Notes: generated by a model from the sequence alone, not told the origin. 64,000 nt of DNA from an uncultured Marinifilum sp. (GCF_963677195.1 NZ_OY781918.1:2840923-2904922), one strand, 5' to 3'; positions 45,293 through 56,965 are shown, counted from the stretch's first letter. Translations and numbers: made by a program.

Positions 45293-45344
45293 TCTCTTAA
45301 CTCAGAGGGTGGAAGCCCCTTTAATCTGAGCAAGTTTTTAAAAG

Positions 45345-45418
45345 TGAACACGGAGGGAGTCGAACCCCCAACCTCCACGGCCGTAACGTGGTGCACTATC
45401 CAGTTATGCTACGCGTCC
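45345..45418 (-). tRNA. tRNA-Arg (anticodon ACG), second copy
   Basis: Sequence identical to the tRNA exactly 200 bases away, with the same anticodon ACG and no encoded CCA. The identity includes the 3' trailer and terminator, with one base difference in the trailer (ctgag against ctaag), so the unit was duplicated in tandem recently. Confidence 0.95.
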
Positions 45419-45721
45419 ATATCTCTTAAAGACGCTGCAAATATAGGGGTTTTAGAATGTGAAGTCCAAATGTTTTAACAATTATTTTTAATATAAAAAC
45501 ATAAAAATTGCTAATGTGTTTAGTGGTAGAAAATTAGGATGTGAAAAAAAATAAGAAATTTAAAAAATCTACGAAAGTATTGCATTTACTATGTGTTTTA
45601 ACGCAATTAACATTGCTTTAACATGGCAGTTTCTATACTTTAATAATTTTTATTTAAATTTGGTTTAAATAAACAAAAGAAGAAAGTGATTAAATTGTGA
45701 ATGAAAAGGAATTCTTATTTA

Positions 45722-45737
45722 TGTAAATAGATTTACA
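45722..45737. promoter_or_regulatory. Operator-like palindrome upstream of yceI
   Basis: TGTAAAT-AG-ATTTACA is a perfect inverted repeat with a 2-base spacer, about 70 bases before the yceI start. Size and symmetry fit a dimeric regulator. The rest of the 390-base gap right of the tRNA genes is AT-rich with nothing recognisable. Confidence 0.45.
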
Positions 45738-45806
45738 AGTGAAATAATCCAATTTTGTTGCAATGTAAAGGAAATTGAGAATAACAAACTTAAAAAATTA
45801 GAACAG

Positions 45807-46406
45807 ATGAAAAAAAATATTATTAATTACGGAATAGCTCTAATGGCTATGCTTTTTTTATTTGCAAATACTGTGTATGCAGATGGCGAAATAAAAAATA
45901 TCGACAATAAGAAAAGTAAAATTGAGTGGTTGGGTAAAAAAGTTACCGGAGAACATTCGGGAACTATAAAAGTTAAGGAAGGCAGTATTGTTTTAAATGG
46001 AGATAAAATAGAAAAAGGTAGTTTTATTGTTGATATGACAAGTATAATTAATACAGATATTAAGAGTGAGGGATCTAGAGCTAAATTGGAAGGTCATTTA
46101 AAATCGGAAGATTTTTTTGGTGTAGAGAAGTTTCCAAGTTCGAAATTTGTAATTGTTGATTCTGAGTACTTATCCGATGGTAATTATAAAATTAAAGGAG
46201 ATATTAGTATAAAAGGTATTACAAAACCTATCGAGTTTAAAATTAATTTACATACACATGGCGATCTTGTTCATGTTAGTGGAAAGGTAATTATTGATAG
46301 AAGTAAATTTAATATTCGCTATGGTTCTGGAAAATTTTTCGAGAATTTAGGAGATAAAACAATTTACGACGATTTTGAACTAAGCCTGGATTTGTATATG
46401 CGTTAA
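45807..46406 (+). CDS. YceI-family lipocalin-like periplasmic protein
   Basis: A 199-residue secreted protein with a signal peptide (about 1-25, ending TVYAD). The rest is the YceI beta-barrel: IEWLGKKVTGEHSGTIKV, the Met/Ile-rich FIVDMTSI, LKSEDFFGVEKFPSSKFVI and GDISIKGITKPIEF. The family binds isoprenoid or other lipophilic molecules; in bacteria the role is often linked to stress. It is a single-gene unit between a palindrome and a strong terminator. Confidence 0.93.
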   Translation: MKKNIINYGIALMAMLFLFANTVYADGEIKNIDNKKSKIEWLGKKVTGEHSGTIKVKEGSIVLNGDKIEKGSFIVDMTSIINTDIKSEGSRAKLEGHLKSEDFFGVEKFPSSKFVIVDSEYLSDGNYKIKGDISIKGITKPIEFKINLHTHGDLVHVSGKVIIDRSKFNIRYGSGKFFENLGDKTIYDDFELSLDLYMR

Positions 46407-46426
46407 AATATTTAATTGATAAAGTG

Positions 46427-46457
46427 ATACCGGATTTGTATAAATCCGGTATTTTTT
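46427..46457 (+). terminator. Terminator of yceI
   Basis: A perfect 11-bp stem ATACCGGATTT / AAATCCGGTAT with a GTAT loop and a T-run directly after the stop codon of yceI. Confidence 0.9.
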
Positions 46458-46572
46458 GTGATAGACGACGATATTTAAAGGAGTATAAATATCTGTTAAT
46501 AAGCCATTTTTTTGATCTTATTGTAAATAATTGTAATTTAAGATGGCTTTAAATCCTAAATCATATTTAAAC

Positions 46573-47757
46573 ATGAAGCGCAGTATTTTTACGATATTAT
46601 TTCTGTTCATAATTTTTGGTAGTGTTAATGCCAAAGTAAACCCTAATAATTTAAAAAGAAACACAATATATTCCACAATTCTTAAAGAGAATAGAGAGTT
46701 ACAAATATTACTTCCCAATGAGTTTAAAGATACTTACTTTACTTATCCGGCAATTTATATATTAGATGCAGAAATTAATTTTAACACAGCAGTTGAGGTA
46801 TTAAGTTTTTTAATGGATAATCATTTTATACCTCCTCAATTGGTAGTTGGAATTATGAATACCGATCGTTTACGAGATATGACTCCTGTGGATAGTGTTT
46901 TGAGTAAAACAATTTTTCCGACAAGAGGAGGAGCAGACTCTTTTCTAAAAGTATTAAAAAATGAAATTATTCCATTTATTGATAAAAATTACCGAACCAA
47001 TAAGCGTCGAATGATTATTGGTCATAATTATAGTGGTTTATTATCAGTTCATGCTTTCTTAAACGATTCTGATTTGTTTGATAAGTATATGGCTTTTAGT
47101 CCTATTCTTTGGTGGAACGATACTGCTATTGTTAGTGATATGGAGAAATACTTATCTGAAGAATCGAGTTTACGAAAGCACTTATTTATAAGTTTTGCTA
47201 GAGAAGCAAAAAATATGCTCGAAGCATGCAAAGGATTAACAAGAGTTCTGGAAGAAAAATCGCCAGACGATTTAAATTGGAAATGCGATTGGATGCCCGA
47301 TGAAGATCATTATAGTTTGTATCGAAAAAGTTTAATGAATGGAATGGAATATGTATTCAAGAATTATAAGTATCCCGATATTCAGTCTTTAGCAACTAAA
47401 GGAGTCGAGGAGGCTAAAAGATATCAACGCGATATCATGTTAAATTATGGTAGGAATGAAAAATTACCATATTCTTTATTGGAAAGTGTTTGCTTGCAGC
47501 TTAAGCAGGAAAAAAAATATCAAAATGCCTTATTGTTTTTAAAATACACCCTTATTAATTATCCCGACAAGGCTGAACCATATTATTATGTAGGGGAAAT
47601 TTATGAAGCCATTAATAAACCCGAGAATGCCATAGAATTTTACGAAGTAGCCCATAAAAAAGATATGGGCCGTTGGGATTATGAACAAAAATATATGGCA
47701 ATGCAAAAATTAATAAACGAAATGAAAAATCATACTCAGAGTAAAACAGAGTTATAA
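46573..47757 (+). CDS. Esterase-like alpha/beta-hydrolase protein with TPR tail
   Basis: A secreted 394-residue protein. The ATG giving MKRSIFTILFLFIIFG is preferred, since it starts a signal peptide; another ATG lies ten codons upstream. Residues about 25-260 match the esterase-D/enterochelin-esterase fold (YPAIYILDAEINF, EIIPFIDKNYRTNKRRM, KYMAFSPILWW, and His in DEDHYSL). The nucleophile elbow, usually GHSxGG, reads GHNYSG, so Asn stands where Ser is expected. The C-terminal part (ALLFLKYTLINYPDKAEPYY) is a TPR-like pair of helices. It may be a non-catalytic relative or use a shifted Ser. Confidence 0.8.
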   Translation: MKRSIFTILFLFIIFGSVNAKVNPNNLKRNTIYSTILKENRELQILLPNEFKDTYFTYPAIYILDAEINFNTAVEVLSFLMDNHFIPPQLVVGIMNTDRLRDMTPVDSVLSKTIFPTRGGADSFLKVLKNEIIPFIDKNYRTNKRRMIIGHNYSGLLSVHAFLNDSDLFDKYMAFSPILWWNDTAIVSDMEKYLSEESSLRKHLFISFAREAKNMLEACKGLTRVLEEKSPDDLNWKCDWMPDEDHYSLYRKSLMNGMEYVFKNYKYPDIQSLATKGVEEAKRYQRDIMLNYGRNEKLPYSLLESVCLQLKQEKKYQNALLFLKYTLINYPDKAEPYYYVGEIYEAINKPENAIEFYEVAHKKDMGRWDYEQKYMAMQKLINEMKNHTQSKTEL

Positions 47758-47794
47758 TTTAAAATCGTATTGATTTAATGTATTAATTGCACTA

Positions 47795-49204
47795 TTAGTT
47801 TGATTCCATATTATGGAATGTAAAAAAGCTTGTTTTTCCTGCTTTTATGGTAACAGTTAAGTTTTGATTTTTTACAGATCCATTGGGAGAGCTAAGCCGG
47901 AGATTTATATTATTTTCACCTTCTTTTAAGTGTAATCTTGTGTAATGAATAGAGTGCGGTAAAGTTTGCCAGTTTCTTGTATCGGCTTTTTCTGTTGCTG
48001 CATTTAAAATTCCTATTAGCATACCAATATTATCATCCTTACTTCGGGCATAATTTTCAAGAGCCTTTTTGGTAGCTAATCGCAATAAAGAATTGGCCAT
48101 CTCGCGTAACATCCTATCTTTTAAAGATTTAAAAGCAATTGCATTTATATCTTCTCCCTTATCAAGTTGATAATTTACAGAATCGATACATACCGATGCC
48201 GAAGTGTAAAAAGGCATGCGTTCCCTATATTTTGGGAAGGCAACACGTACAAATTCCAGATCGTTTAAAGAAGTTTTAGTCCTATTATCTAAATCACCTA
48301 AAAAGAAAGGAAAACTAATGTCTTCGCTTTCGTTAACCATTGTAAGATATCCATCTCGCTTGTTAAGTGTACTAAAATTAATGCTCCACTCATCTTTTAC
48401 CGGGCCAAGTCCGTTTAACCAAATTAAAATTAAATCTCCCTTATTTTTCTTAGTCTTGGTAAAATCAAAACCAAATTTATTTTTGTAAAATTCATATTCC
48501 TGATTTAAACCTGTTTGGTATGCAGTTCGCAGTAAATCTTCTTTTAATTGGTGTGGAGTAGGAGTGTTAAAATTTTTCAGGTAATTACTTTCGTAGATAT
48601 TGTATGCATTTCGATATGCTATAAATGCATTGTTCGAATCGCCCGATGAGTCGTATATTAAACCCATAACAGTGTGAGCAAAAGCATCATCGCTATATCT
48701 ATTTTGATAATTTCTGGGATATTTGTCATTTAAAGCATAAAGCTTTTCATTTACTCGTTTACATTCTACAAGTGCTTCCTGAGTATTACCTAATTCCAGA
48801 TAACTTAATGCTTTGTAGAAATTAAGCATTACATTTTCAAAATCTTCAGGAACATAAGGCTTAGTAGCCGGATTTGTTAACAAAGCTAATGCTTCGTTGG
48901 CAATATTCTTTCTTTGATCTTCTATAAATAAATCAGCCTGATTAAAATAGTCGGTGGCTTTTACATAATCTTGTTGCATCCATGCTAAGGTTCCTTTGTT
49001 TAGCAAATACAAGGATTTATTTTTATTGCGATTACTTTTTGGGTCGCTATCCAAGGTTTTTTCAGCATTTACAATATCTCCATTAAGGAAATACTGATTA
49101 AAAGCTTCGTTTTGGGCATAGTAAGTTGCACAGCTTGTGAGTATAAAACCAGATAAAATTGCAATTGAGAGTGCAAGTATATTTGCTAATTGTCTATTCT
49201 TCAT
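47795..49204 (-). CDS. COG3014-type lipoprotein with TPR-like repeats
   Basis: A 469-residue lipoprotein (lipobox LTSC). The N-terminal half is helical with TPR-like repeats (SLYLLNKGTLAWMQQDYVKA, NFYKALSYLELGNTQEALVE, FAHTVMGLIYDSSGDSNNAF); the C-terminal half is beta-rich and ends in a hydrophobic strand pair. This matches the COG3014 family, often found beside LpoB. It follows lpoB with a hairpin in between. The function is unknown; a role with LpoB in peptidoglycan synthesis at the outer membrane is inferred from the neighbour. Confidence 0.75.
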   Translation of the reverse strand: MKNRQLANILALSIAILSGFILTSCATYYAQNEAFNQYFLNGDIVNAEKTLDSDPKSNRNKNKSLYLLNKGTLAWMQQDYVKATDYFNQADLFIEDQRKNIANEALALLTNPATKPYVPEDFENVMLNFYKALSYLELGNTQEALVECKRVNEKLYALNDKYPRNYQNRYSDDAFAHTVMGLIYDSSGDSNNAFIAYRNAYNIYESNYLKNFNTPTPHQLKEDLLRTAYQTGLNQEYEFYKNKFGFDFTKTKKNKGDLILIWLNGLGPVKDEWSINFSTLNKRDGYLTMVNESEDISFPFFLGDLDNRTKTSLNDLEFVRVAFPKYRERMPFYTSASVCIDSVNYQLDKGEDINAIAFKSLKDRMLREMANSLLRLATKKALENYARSKDDNIGMLIGILNAATEKADTRNWQTLPHSIHYTRLHLKEGENNINLRLSSPNGSVKNQNLTVTIKAGKTSFFTFHNMESN

Positions 49205-49226
49205 AAGAAAAATGATCAGAGAAAGG

Positions 49227-49248
49227 TGGGAAGTCTAATGACTTCCCA
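49227..49248 (-). other. Intercistronic hairpin between lpoB and the COG3014-type gene
   Basis: A perfect 9-bp stem TGGGAAGTC / GACTTCCCA with a 4-base loop, ten bases past the lpoB stop on the - strand, without an adjacent T-run. It is of the same class as the hairpins within the glucan locus. Confidence 0.7.
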
Positions 49249-49258
49249 AGATATATAA

Positions 49259-49855
49259 TTATCGATTAACGTACTTTTTAATTTTTTTATCACCCATCCA
49301 AACCAATTCGTTCGATTCAAGGTTTGTTAACTCAAGGTTTAATTGGTAATATCTTACTTTTTCTTTTTTGTAGCTATCTATAATAGAAGTAATATCTCCT
49401 TGAAGGATAAAATCAGCACCTAGTTCACGACCCCATTTTTTAATGGTTTCTTTAGAAGCAAAATCTTGCTGATCGGCTCTTTCCTGACGAAGTTCTTCTC
49501 TTTTTGCTCCGGCCTGAACTAAACGAACACGACCATCGTTCAAAATAGCTTTTTCAATATCTTTAATATAAGTATCAGAATCGATATGTTCTGAACTTTT
49601 ATTGGTAATTAAACCTACTGTTACAACAGGTTTTCTGTCAAATTCTTGTTTAAAGTTTCCAATCCATCCCTGATTTAGGACTTGATCTATAAGTGCTTCG
49701 GCAGCAAGCTTAGAGTCGGAATCGTTCCAACGTCCGCTTAAATCGATTTGCTGATCGGGAGAAACTCTGGTAACTTGTCTCGAACATGATGCGAAACTTA
49801 ATACAACAAGTGCGACAACGAATAGGCGAAATGAATACTTCATATTTTTAATCAT
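49259..49855 (-). CDS. lpoB: LpoB-like activator of penicillin-binding protein
   Basis: A 198-residue outer-membrane lipoprotein (lipobox FASC). After a short linker the LpoB domain follows: QIDLSGRWNDSDSKLAAEAL, PVVTVGLITNKSSEHIDSDT, GADFILQGDITSI and the terminal NLESNELVWMGDKKIKK. In proteobacteria LpoB activates PBP1b from the outer membrane; here the partner is unknown. A second ATG four codons in (MKYSFRLF) may be the true start. It heads the short lpoB-COG3014 unit. Confidence 0.85.
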   Translation of the reverse strand: MIKNMKYSFRLFVVALVVLSFASCSRQVTRVSPDQQIDLSGRWNDSDSKLAAEALIDQVLNQGWIGNFKQEFDRKPVVTVGLITNKSSEHIDSDTYIKDIEKAILNDGRVRLVQAGAKREELRQERADQQDFASKETIKKWGRELGADFILQGDITSIIDSYKKEKVRYYQLNLELTNLESNELVWMGDKKIKKYVNR

Positions 49856-49929
49856 TTTTGTTTAGTTATTTCAAAATTTTTATGTCTTATTGATACTTAT
49901 TTTTAGTAAACAATATTTATGCCATCTTA

Positions 49930-50814
49930 TTATATTTTAAGAGACAATTTTTTAATTTTTGTGTAATGTGATTCGCTAACCGGAGTAAGTGGTAAGCGTA
50001 ACTCATTTTTAATTAATGATTTTTGATGTAAAATTGCTTTTATACCTGCTGGATTTCCTTCTGTAAAAATATTTTGAATGATATCATATAGTAAATAGTG
50101 GCTTGCCAATGCTTTTTTATTAAATCCCGAAAGTGCATTTCTAACCATTTCACTAAATTCCTTTGGAAAGGCATTTCCAATAACCGAAATAACTCCCGAA
50201 GCGCCCAATTGTATCATCGGAAAAGTTAATGCATCGTCTCCCGATATTAGCATAAAATCTGCAGGCTTATTTTTAATAATTTGCATTATTTGCTGCATAT
50301 CGCCCGAAGCTTCTTTAATAGCAATTACATTTTCAATTTTATTGGCAATACGAATTACTGTGTCGGCATTAATATTTACGCTTGTTCTTCCAGGAACATT
50401 GTAAATTATAATAGGAACAGGACTAGCTTCAGCAATTAATTTATAATGCTGAAATATTCCTTCCTGACTGGGTTTATTATAATAGGGTGCAACAGATAGG
50501 ATTGCATCAATTTCTGAAAAATTATCGAATTCATTTATCTGTTCAATTATTTGGGAGGTATTATTGCCACCAAAACCAATAACAATAGGAACTCTTTTTG
50601 CGTTGGTTTTACATACCAATTCTATCACCTTTAGTTTCTCCAATTTAGTTAATGTTGCAGCTTCTCCTGTTGTTCCTAGTACAACTAAATAATCAACACC
50701 ATTATCTATTTGGAAATTTACCAGTTGTTCCAGAGACTTGTAATCAACACTTTTATCTGTATTAAAAGGTGTTATTATTGCAACTCCTGTTCCTGTAAAT
50801 TTTTTATTGTTCAT
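49930..50814 (-). CDS. dapA: 4-hydroxy-tetrahydrodipicolinate synthase
   Basis: A 294-residue cytosolic class I aldolase that condenses pyruvate and aspartate semialdehyde in the lysine/diaminopimelate pathway. The (beta/alpha)8 barrel shows LGTTGEAATLTKLEK (about residue 45), YYNKPSQEG, the tyrosine in YNVPGRTS (about 136) and the Schiff-base lysine in IAIKEASGD (about 165). Length is typical. It starts six bases after the DUF6913 gene and is probably transcribed with it. Confidence 0.97.
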   Translation of the reverse strand: MNNKKFTGTGVAIITPFNTDKSVDYKSLEQLVNFQIDNGVDYLVVLGTTGEAATLTKLEKLKVIELVCKTNAKRVPIVIGFGGNNTSQIIEQINEFDNFSEIDAILSVAPYYNKPSQEGIFQHYKLIAEASPVPIIIYNVPGRTSVNINADTVIRIANKIENVIAIKEASGDMQQIMQIIKNKPADFMLISGDDALTFPMIQLGASGVISVIGNAFPKEFSEMVRNALSGFNKKALASHYLLYDIIQNIFTEGNPAGIKAILHQKSLIKNELRLPLTPVSESHYTKIKKLSLKI

Positions 50815-50820
50815 TCGTAA

Positions 50821-51360
50821 TTACTTTTTTATTAGTGTAAGGTAGTTTAAGCTCTCTTTTATTAGATTTTCCATCGATTTATTTTTAGATTGATCTATCA
50901 TTAAATCGAGGGTTTCTTTGTTTGCTGATAAAGAGCCAACTTTGCAGGCAGCCATAGATAATCTTGTAATGTACTGTATCGAAATATGCTCCGATTCTGT
51001 TAAAACAAAAAGAAGATCGAATTCTTTATTTATAAACTCTCCAAGTTCTGGAATATTTGGTTTGCCATTCCATTTTGTATCTTTATTGGTATAAAAAATA
51101 ATTTTTTGTCCTACGCTAAAATCGGGCAATTCATTTGCATTTACCCATCCAATAGTATCTACTTTATAGCCTTTTTTATTTAAATCTTCAGAGAATTTTT
51201 TAACAATTGAATAATTCTTATTTTGTTCGGTATCAAAAATAATTCCAATGTTTTTTGCGCTTTCTAAATTATGGAATTCTTTCTTACGAGATATTTTTTT
51301 CTGTTTTCCCTTAATTATTCCAAGGGCTAGTTGTTGTTTTATGTTTTTGAAAAAACTCAT
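50821..51360 (-). CDS. DUF6913-like hypothetical protein
   Basis: A 179-residue soluble protein with a basic N-terminal helix (ALGIIKGKQKKISRKKEF), then an alpha/beta part (NIGIIFDTEQNKNYSIVKKF, YKVDTIGWVNANEL, LLFVLTESEHISIQYI). It matches the pattern of a Bacteroidota-specific family annotated as DUF6913 and found next to dapA. No catalytic residues can be named. The six-base gap to dapA indicates a common transcript. Confidence 0.7.
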   Translation of the reverse strand: MSFFKNIKQQLALGIIKGKQKKISRKKEFHNLESAKNIGIIFDTEQNKNYSIVKKFSEDLNKKGYKVDTIGWVNANELPDFSVGQKIIFYTNKDTKWNGKPNIPELGEFINKEFDLLFVLTESEHISIQYITRLSMAACKVGSLSANKETLDLMIDQSKNKSMENLIKESLNYLTLIKK

Positions 51361-51469
51361 TTCAATTTTTAACAGTTAATTTACAGGATGATAAAATATT
51401 AGCAGAATAGGCCTTGTTCTTTGTGTTCACAAGTTAGGAAAAATTTCATTTTTGTAATTCAAATTATGC

Positions 51470-52057
51470 TTATTTAAATTTTTTTGGTGCTTTATAGCCG
51501 CCTGAAAATACTTTTCCTGGTGCAATTTTTAATTGTTTGGCAAGCTCAGTCAGATTTTTTGAATTTGTGGTTTCACAAGCTTTTATGGCAATTTTTGCAC
51601 ATGCTAATGTATCTTCTAAAGCATCGTGGTGTTTTAATGAGATATCAAACAGATGTGCTAATGTATTTAGTTTATGATTAGGCATGCCTGGCCAAATATT
51701 TTTACTAATTTGCACGGTGCATAAATAATCGAATTTGGGGAGAGGGATACCATAAGTTTCCATACATGCCCTTAATACAGATATATCAAAACTTGCGTTG
51801 TGGGCAATTACCATATTTCCTTCTATGTAATTTTCTACTTCTTCCCATATATAGTTAAAGCTTGGTTTGTTTTCAACATCTTTTTCTCTAATACCATGAA
51901 TATTTACATTTATTGGATGAAAGTACATGTCGGGAGGAGAGATTAACCAGTCTTTACTCTCGATAATTTTTCCATTTTCAACACGCACTAATCCTAAAGA
52001 GCATGCAGAATTACGCTTAGCATTTGCAGTTTCAAAATCGATAGCGGTAAAATTCAT
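51470..52057 (-). CDS. DEDDh 3'-5' exonuclease (Pol III epsilon-like)
   Basis: A 195-residue exonuclease of the DnaQ family. Exo I FTAIDFETAN gives the first Asp and Glu, Exo II VIAHNASFDISVL (about residue 85) the second Asp, and Exo III HHDALEDTLACA (about 150) the His and last Asp. The C-terminal extension (FSGGYKAPKKFK) is short and basic. It is a stand-alone proofreading- or repair-type nuclease, not part of a polymerase. It lies about 100 bases behind ligA. Confidence 0.92.
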   Translation of the reverse strand: MNFTAIDFETANAKRNSACSLGLVRVENGKIIESKDWLISPPDMYFHPINVNIHGIREKDVENKPSFNYIWEEVENYIEGNMVIAHNASFDISVLRACMETYGIPLPKFDYLCTVQISKNIWPGMPNHKLNTLAHLFDISLKHHDALEDTLACAKIAIKACETTNSKNLTELAKQLKIAPGKVFSGGYKAPKKFK

Positions 52058-52155
52058 TTTATTATGATATTTGCTTGATTATAAATGTGAGAGATAAAAT
52101 TGAAAAGAAAGAAGTAAATGTAAGGCATCAGCTTTTTTTTCATTTTCAATATTTC

Positions 52156-54749
<2,594 letters not shown>

Positions 54750-56843
54750 ATGAAGAAAATTTTATTGTGTTTAACATTTATTGTGTGCTGTGGCTTGTTT
54801 GTAGAAGCTCAAATGCAGGAAAAATGGAAGGCCGAAGCAGGATCAGCTATTAAATGGAATAAATTTTCACCTGATGGAAGTCTTATTTGCGGAACCACAG
54901 GTGGTAAAACTGTTGCAATGGATGCTTCAACAGGTAATAAGATTTGGGAGAAATCTTTTGAATATGGTGCATTTTCAATTTTACCTAACACAAGCTATGT
55001 GTATTGGGAAAATGAAAATTCAGGAATTAAAATATTAGATCCAATTAATGGTAATATAGTTTGTGATTCTAAAGCTTTGGGTGTTTCAGATATTAATTCT
55101 TATTATCCTGTTCGTTCGGGAAACGGTTTCTTGTTATATACCAAAATGGGCGATAAGGAACAATTTTGGATGGTTAACCTTAATGATGGTAGTCTGAGAT
55201 GGAAAAGAGAATTTGATTTTGCTAAGAAAAAATCAATTGCTGGTATTAGTATAGAAATGGCCGAAGATGCTTCGAAGATGGTTTTGCATTGCGATCCTAT
55301 TGGTGATGGTAAAGGCGGAGTTTTTGTTGCGTTTCACGATAGAATTATGAATATCGATAAAGATGGAAATACTGTATGGGATATTGAGTATCCTTCTCAG
55401 TTTGGAGATCAAAAGGGATTCTTTAAATCGTCGGGTGTTGATTTTCACAATATAATCCCCGATCAGACAGGAAAATTTTTATATGTATTTAGTGGTGCAT
55501 ATATGTCATGTCACAGAAGAACAGATGGCGGATTGGCATGGACCAAACCAGTTAAGGTGTTTGCCCCTGTTGAAAATATTATTTTCGAAAAAGAAGGAAT
55601 GACTTTAATTCCTAAACCAAAAACTGCAATGCAAAAAGCTTATATCAATTCTATTGATTATGCTACAGGTACTCCAAAATTTGGAGAAAAAAGTTTGAGA
55701 GTTAAGGGTGGTTTTGTGCAGTCTTCATTCTGCTCAAAAGGTATGGTTTTTATAACTAAATCATTTATGAATAACTCGTATTTCTTTAATATTATTGATA
55801 CGAAATCGGGTAAATTTGAGCTAGAGAAACCTTTAAAAATATTCGAAGGTCCTTATAAAATTTCTGAAGTTAAAGGAGGAATCTTAATTACTTCTGAGCA
55901 CGGTGCAAATTTATACAATTACCAAACTAAAAAAATGTCTATCGACAATCAGTTAAAAGTGGGTAAGGGAGCTAAATTATGCCGATTCGATAGAAAAGGA
56001 TTAAGCTATTTGTATTCTAGCACTAAGGGGAATGTATTTACTTTAAATCATTTTAACTTAAAAGTTAAACAGTTAAATAAGGAAAAAATTGAGCTTAAAG
56101 GTGGCGATTCTGCCGATGGAATTACTGAGTTTGAAGATGGATTCGTAATTTATTCTGCTCAAAATATTGTGAAACTAGATTGGGATGGCAATATTAAATT
56201 CCAAAAATATTATAAAGCTCCTGGTGCTGGTACGAAAGCTATTTTAAAAGCTTCATTTAGCATGTTGGGAGGTTTAGCGCAAATGGCTGCCTCTGCTGCT
56301 GTGGCTACTACTTACGATGCTGCTGCTACCAGTGCTCAGAATGGAATGAAAGCAATGGATCAGCAAGCCGACGAAATGGTAGCTTCTGGCGAAATGTCTG
56401 CAACCGATTATGCCGATTGGAAGAGAGATTCTAAAGAGATGAATCAACTTTTAGATGAAAGTAAAGATGAGGTTAATAAAGAAATGGCAAATGTTGCAGC
56501 CATGGGATTTGTTAATTCTTTTGAAGCTGGAGTTGAAATAGGACGTGTATCAAAACGTTTTAAAAATTCTAAAGCCACTAAAAAATATGTTGTTCTTATG
56601 ACTAACAATAAAGAACAAGGTGGAGTAGGTCTTGCTATTGTATCTAAAATTGATGGCGAAATAAAAGGTTTTATTCCAATGAAACAAAGTAGAACAGGAA
56701 CAAGTTATAATATCGATCCTGCTACTAATTATTTATATTGGATGCCTACAATGGATAGTAATGTGAAATCAAAAAGATATCCTAATATAGATATTATGCA
56801 AAAAAGCGGTACTGTATTAAGTTATGATTTAAATGCTTTATAA
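54750..56843 (+). CDS. Secreted PQQ-like beta-propeller protein of unknown function
   Basis: A 697-residue exported protein with a signal peptide (about 1-20, ending VEAQ). Residues about 25-480 are repeated beta-propeller blades of the PQQ type (KTVAMDASTGNKIWEKSF, WMVNLNDGSLRWKREFDF, IMNIDKDGNTVWDIEYPS). Then comes an Ala-rich helical insert (about 505-540), a charged coiled-coil segment (MDQQADEMVASGEMSATDYA...), and a last stretch of strands that seems to close the propeller. I do not recognise a family function; binding or scaffold work in the periplasm is likely. It is a single-gene unit with its own terminator. Confidence 0.75.
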   Translation: MKKILLCLTFIVCCGLFVEAQMQEKWKAEAGSAIKWNKFSPDGSLICGTTGGKTVAMDASTGNKIWEKSFEYGAFSILPNTSYVYWENENSGIKILDPINGNIVCDSKALGVSDINSYYPVRSGNGFLLYTKMGDKEQFWMVNLNDGSLRWKREFDFAKKKSIAGISIEMAEDASKMVLHCDPIGDGKGGVFVAFHDRIMNIDKDGNTVWDIEYPSQFGDQKGFFKSSGVDFHNIIPDQTGKFLYVFSGAYMSCHRRTDGGLAWTKPVKVFAPVENIIFEKEGMTLIPKPKTAMQKAYINSIDYATGTPKFGEKSLRVKGGFVQSSFCSKGMVFITKSFMNNSYFFNIIDTKSGKFELEKPLKIFEGPYKISEVKGGILITSEHGANLYNYQTKKMSIDNQLKVGKGAKLCRFDRKGLSYLYSSTKGNVFTLNHFNLKVKQLNKEKIELKGGDSADGITEFEDGFVIYSAQNIVKLDWDGNIKFQKYYKAPGAGTKAILKASFSMLGGLAQMAASAAVATTYDAAATSAQNGMKAMDQQADEMVASGEMSATDYADWKRDSKEMNQLLDESKDEVNKEMANVAAMGFVNSFEAGVEIGRVSKRFKNSKATKKYVVLMTNNKEQGGVGLAIVSKIDGEIKGFIPMKQSRTGTSYNIDPATNYLYWMPTMDSNVKSKRYPNIDIMQKSGTVLSYDLNAL

Positions 56844-56866
56844 AAGTTTATTCTAAAATAGTAAGG

Positions 56867-56903
56867 TGGCGAGTTTGTTAGTAATACAAACTCGCCATTT
56901 TTA
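56867..56903 (+). terminator. Terminator of the beta-propeller gene
   Basis: A perfect 12-bp stem TGGCGAGTTTGT / ACAAACTCGCCA with a 7-base loop is followed by a T-run. Confidence 0.92.
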
Positions 56904-56933
56904 TTTTAAAATCTTATCTTTTTAAATTCTCCG

Positions 56934-56965
56934 TTTACCGATTTAAACTTGTCTTTAACCGATTA
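56934..56965 (+). promoter_or_regulatory. Candidate LytTR-type operator (direct repeats 21 bp apart)
   Basis: ACCGATT occurs twice, at 56937 and 56958, each preceded by a TTTA-type tract. The 21-bp period is two helical turns, the arrangement bound by LytTR regulators. It lies about 80 bases before the LiaI-like gene of an operon that ends in a LytTR regulator, so autoregulation is likely. Confidence 0.5.

Noticed and set aside
45145..45418. Attachment site for an integrative element at the tRNA-Arg genes
   Set aside because: No integrase gene and no partial 3' tRNA copy is seen in the window; the repeat is a full tandem unit.
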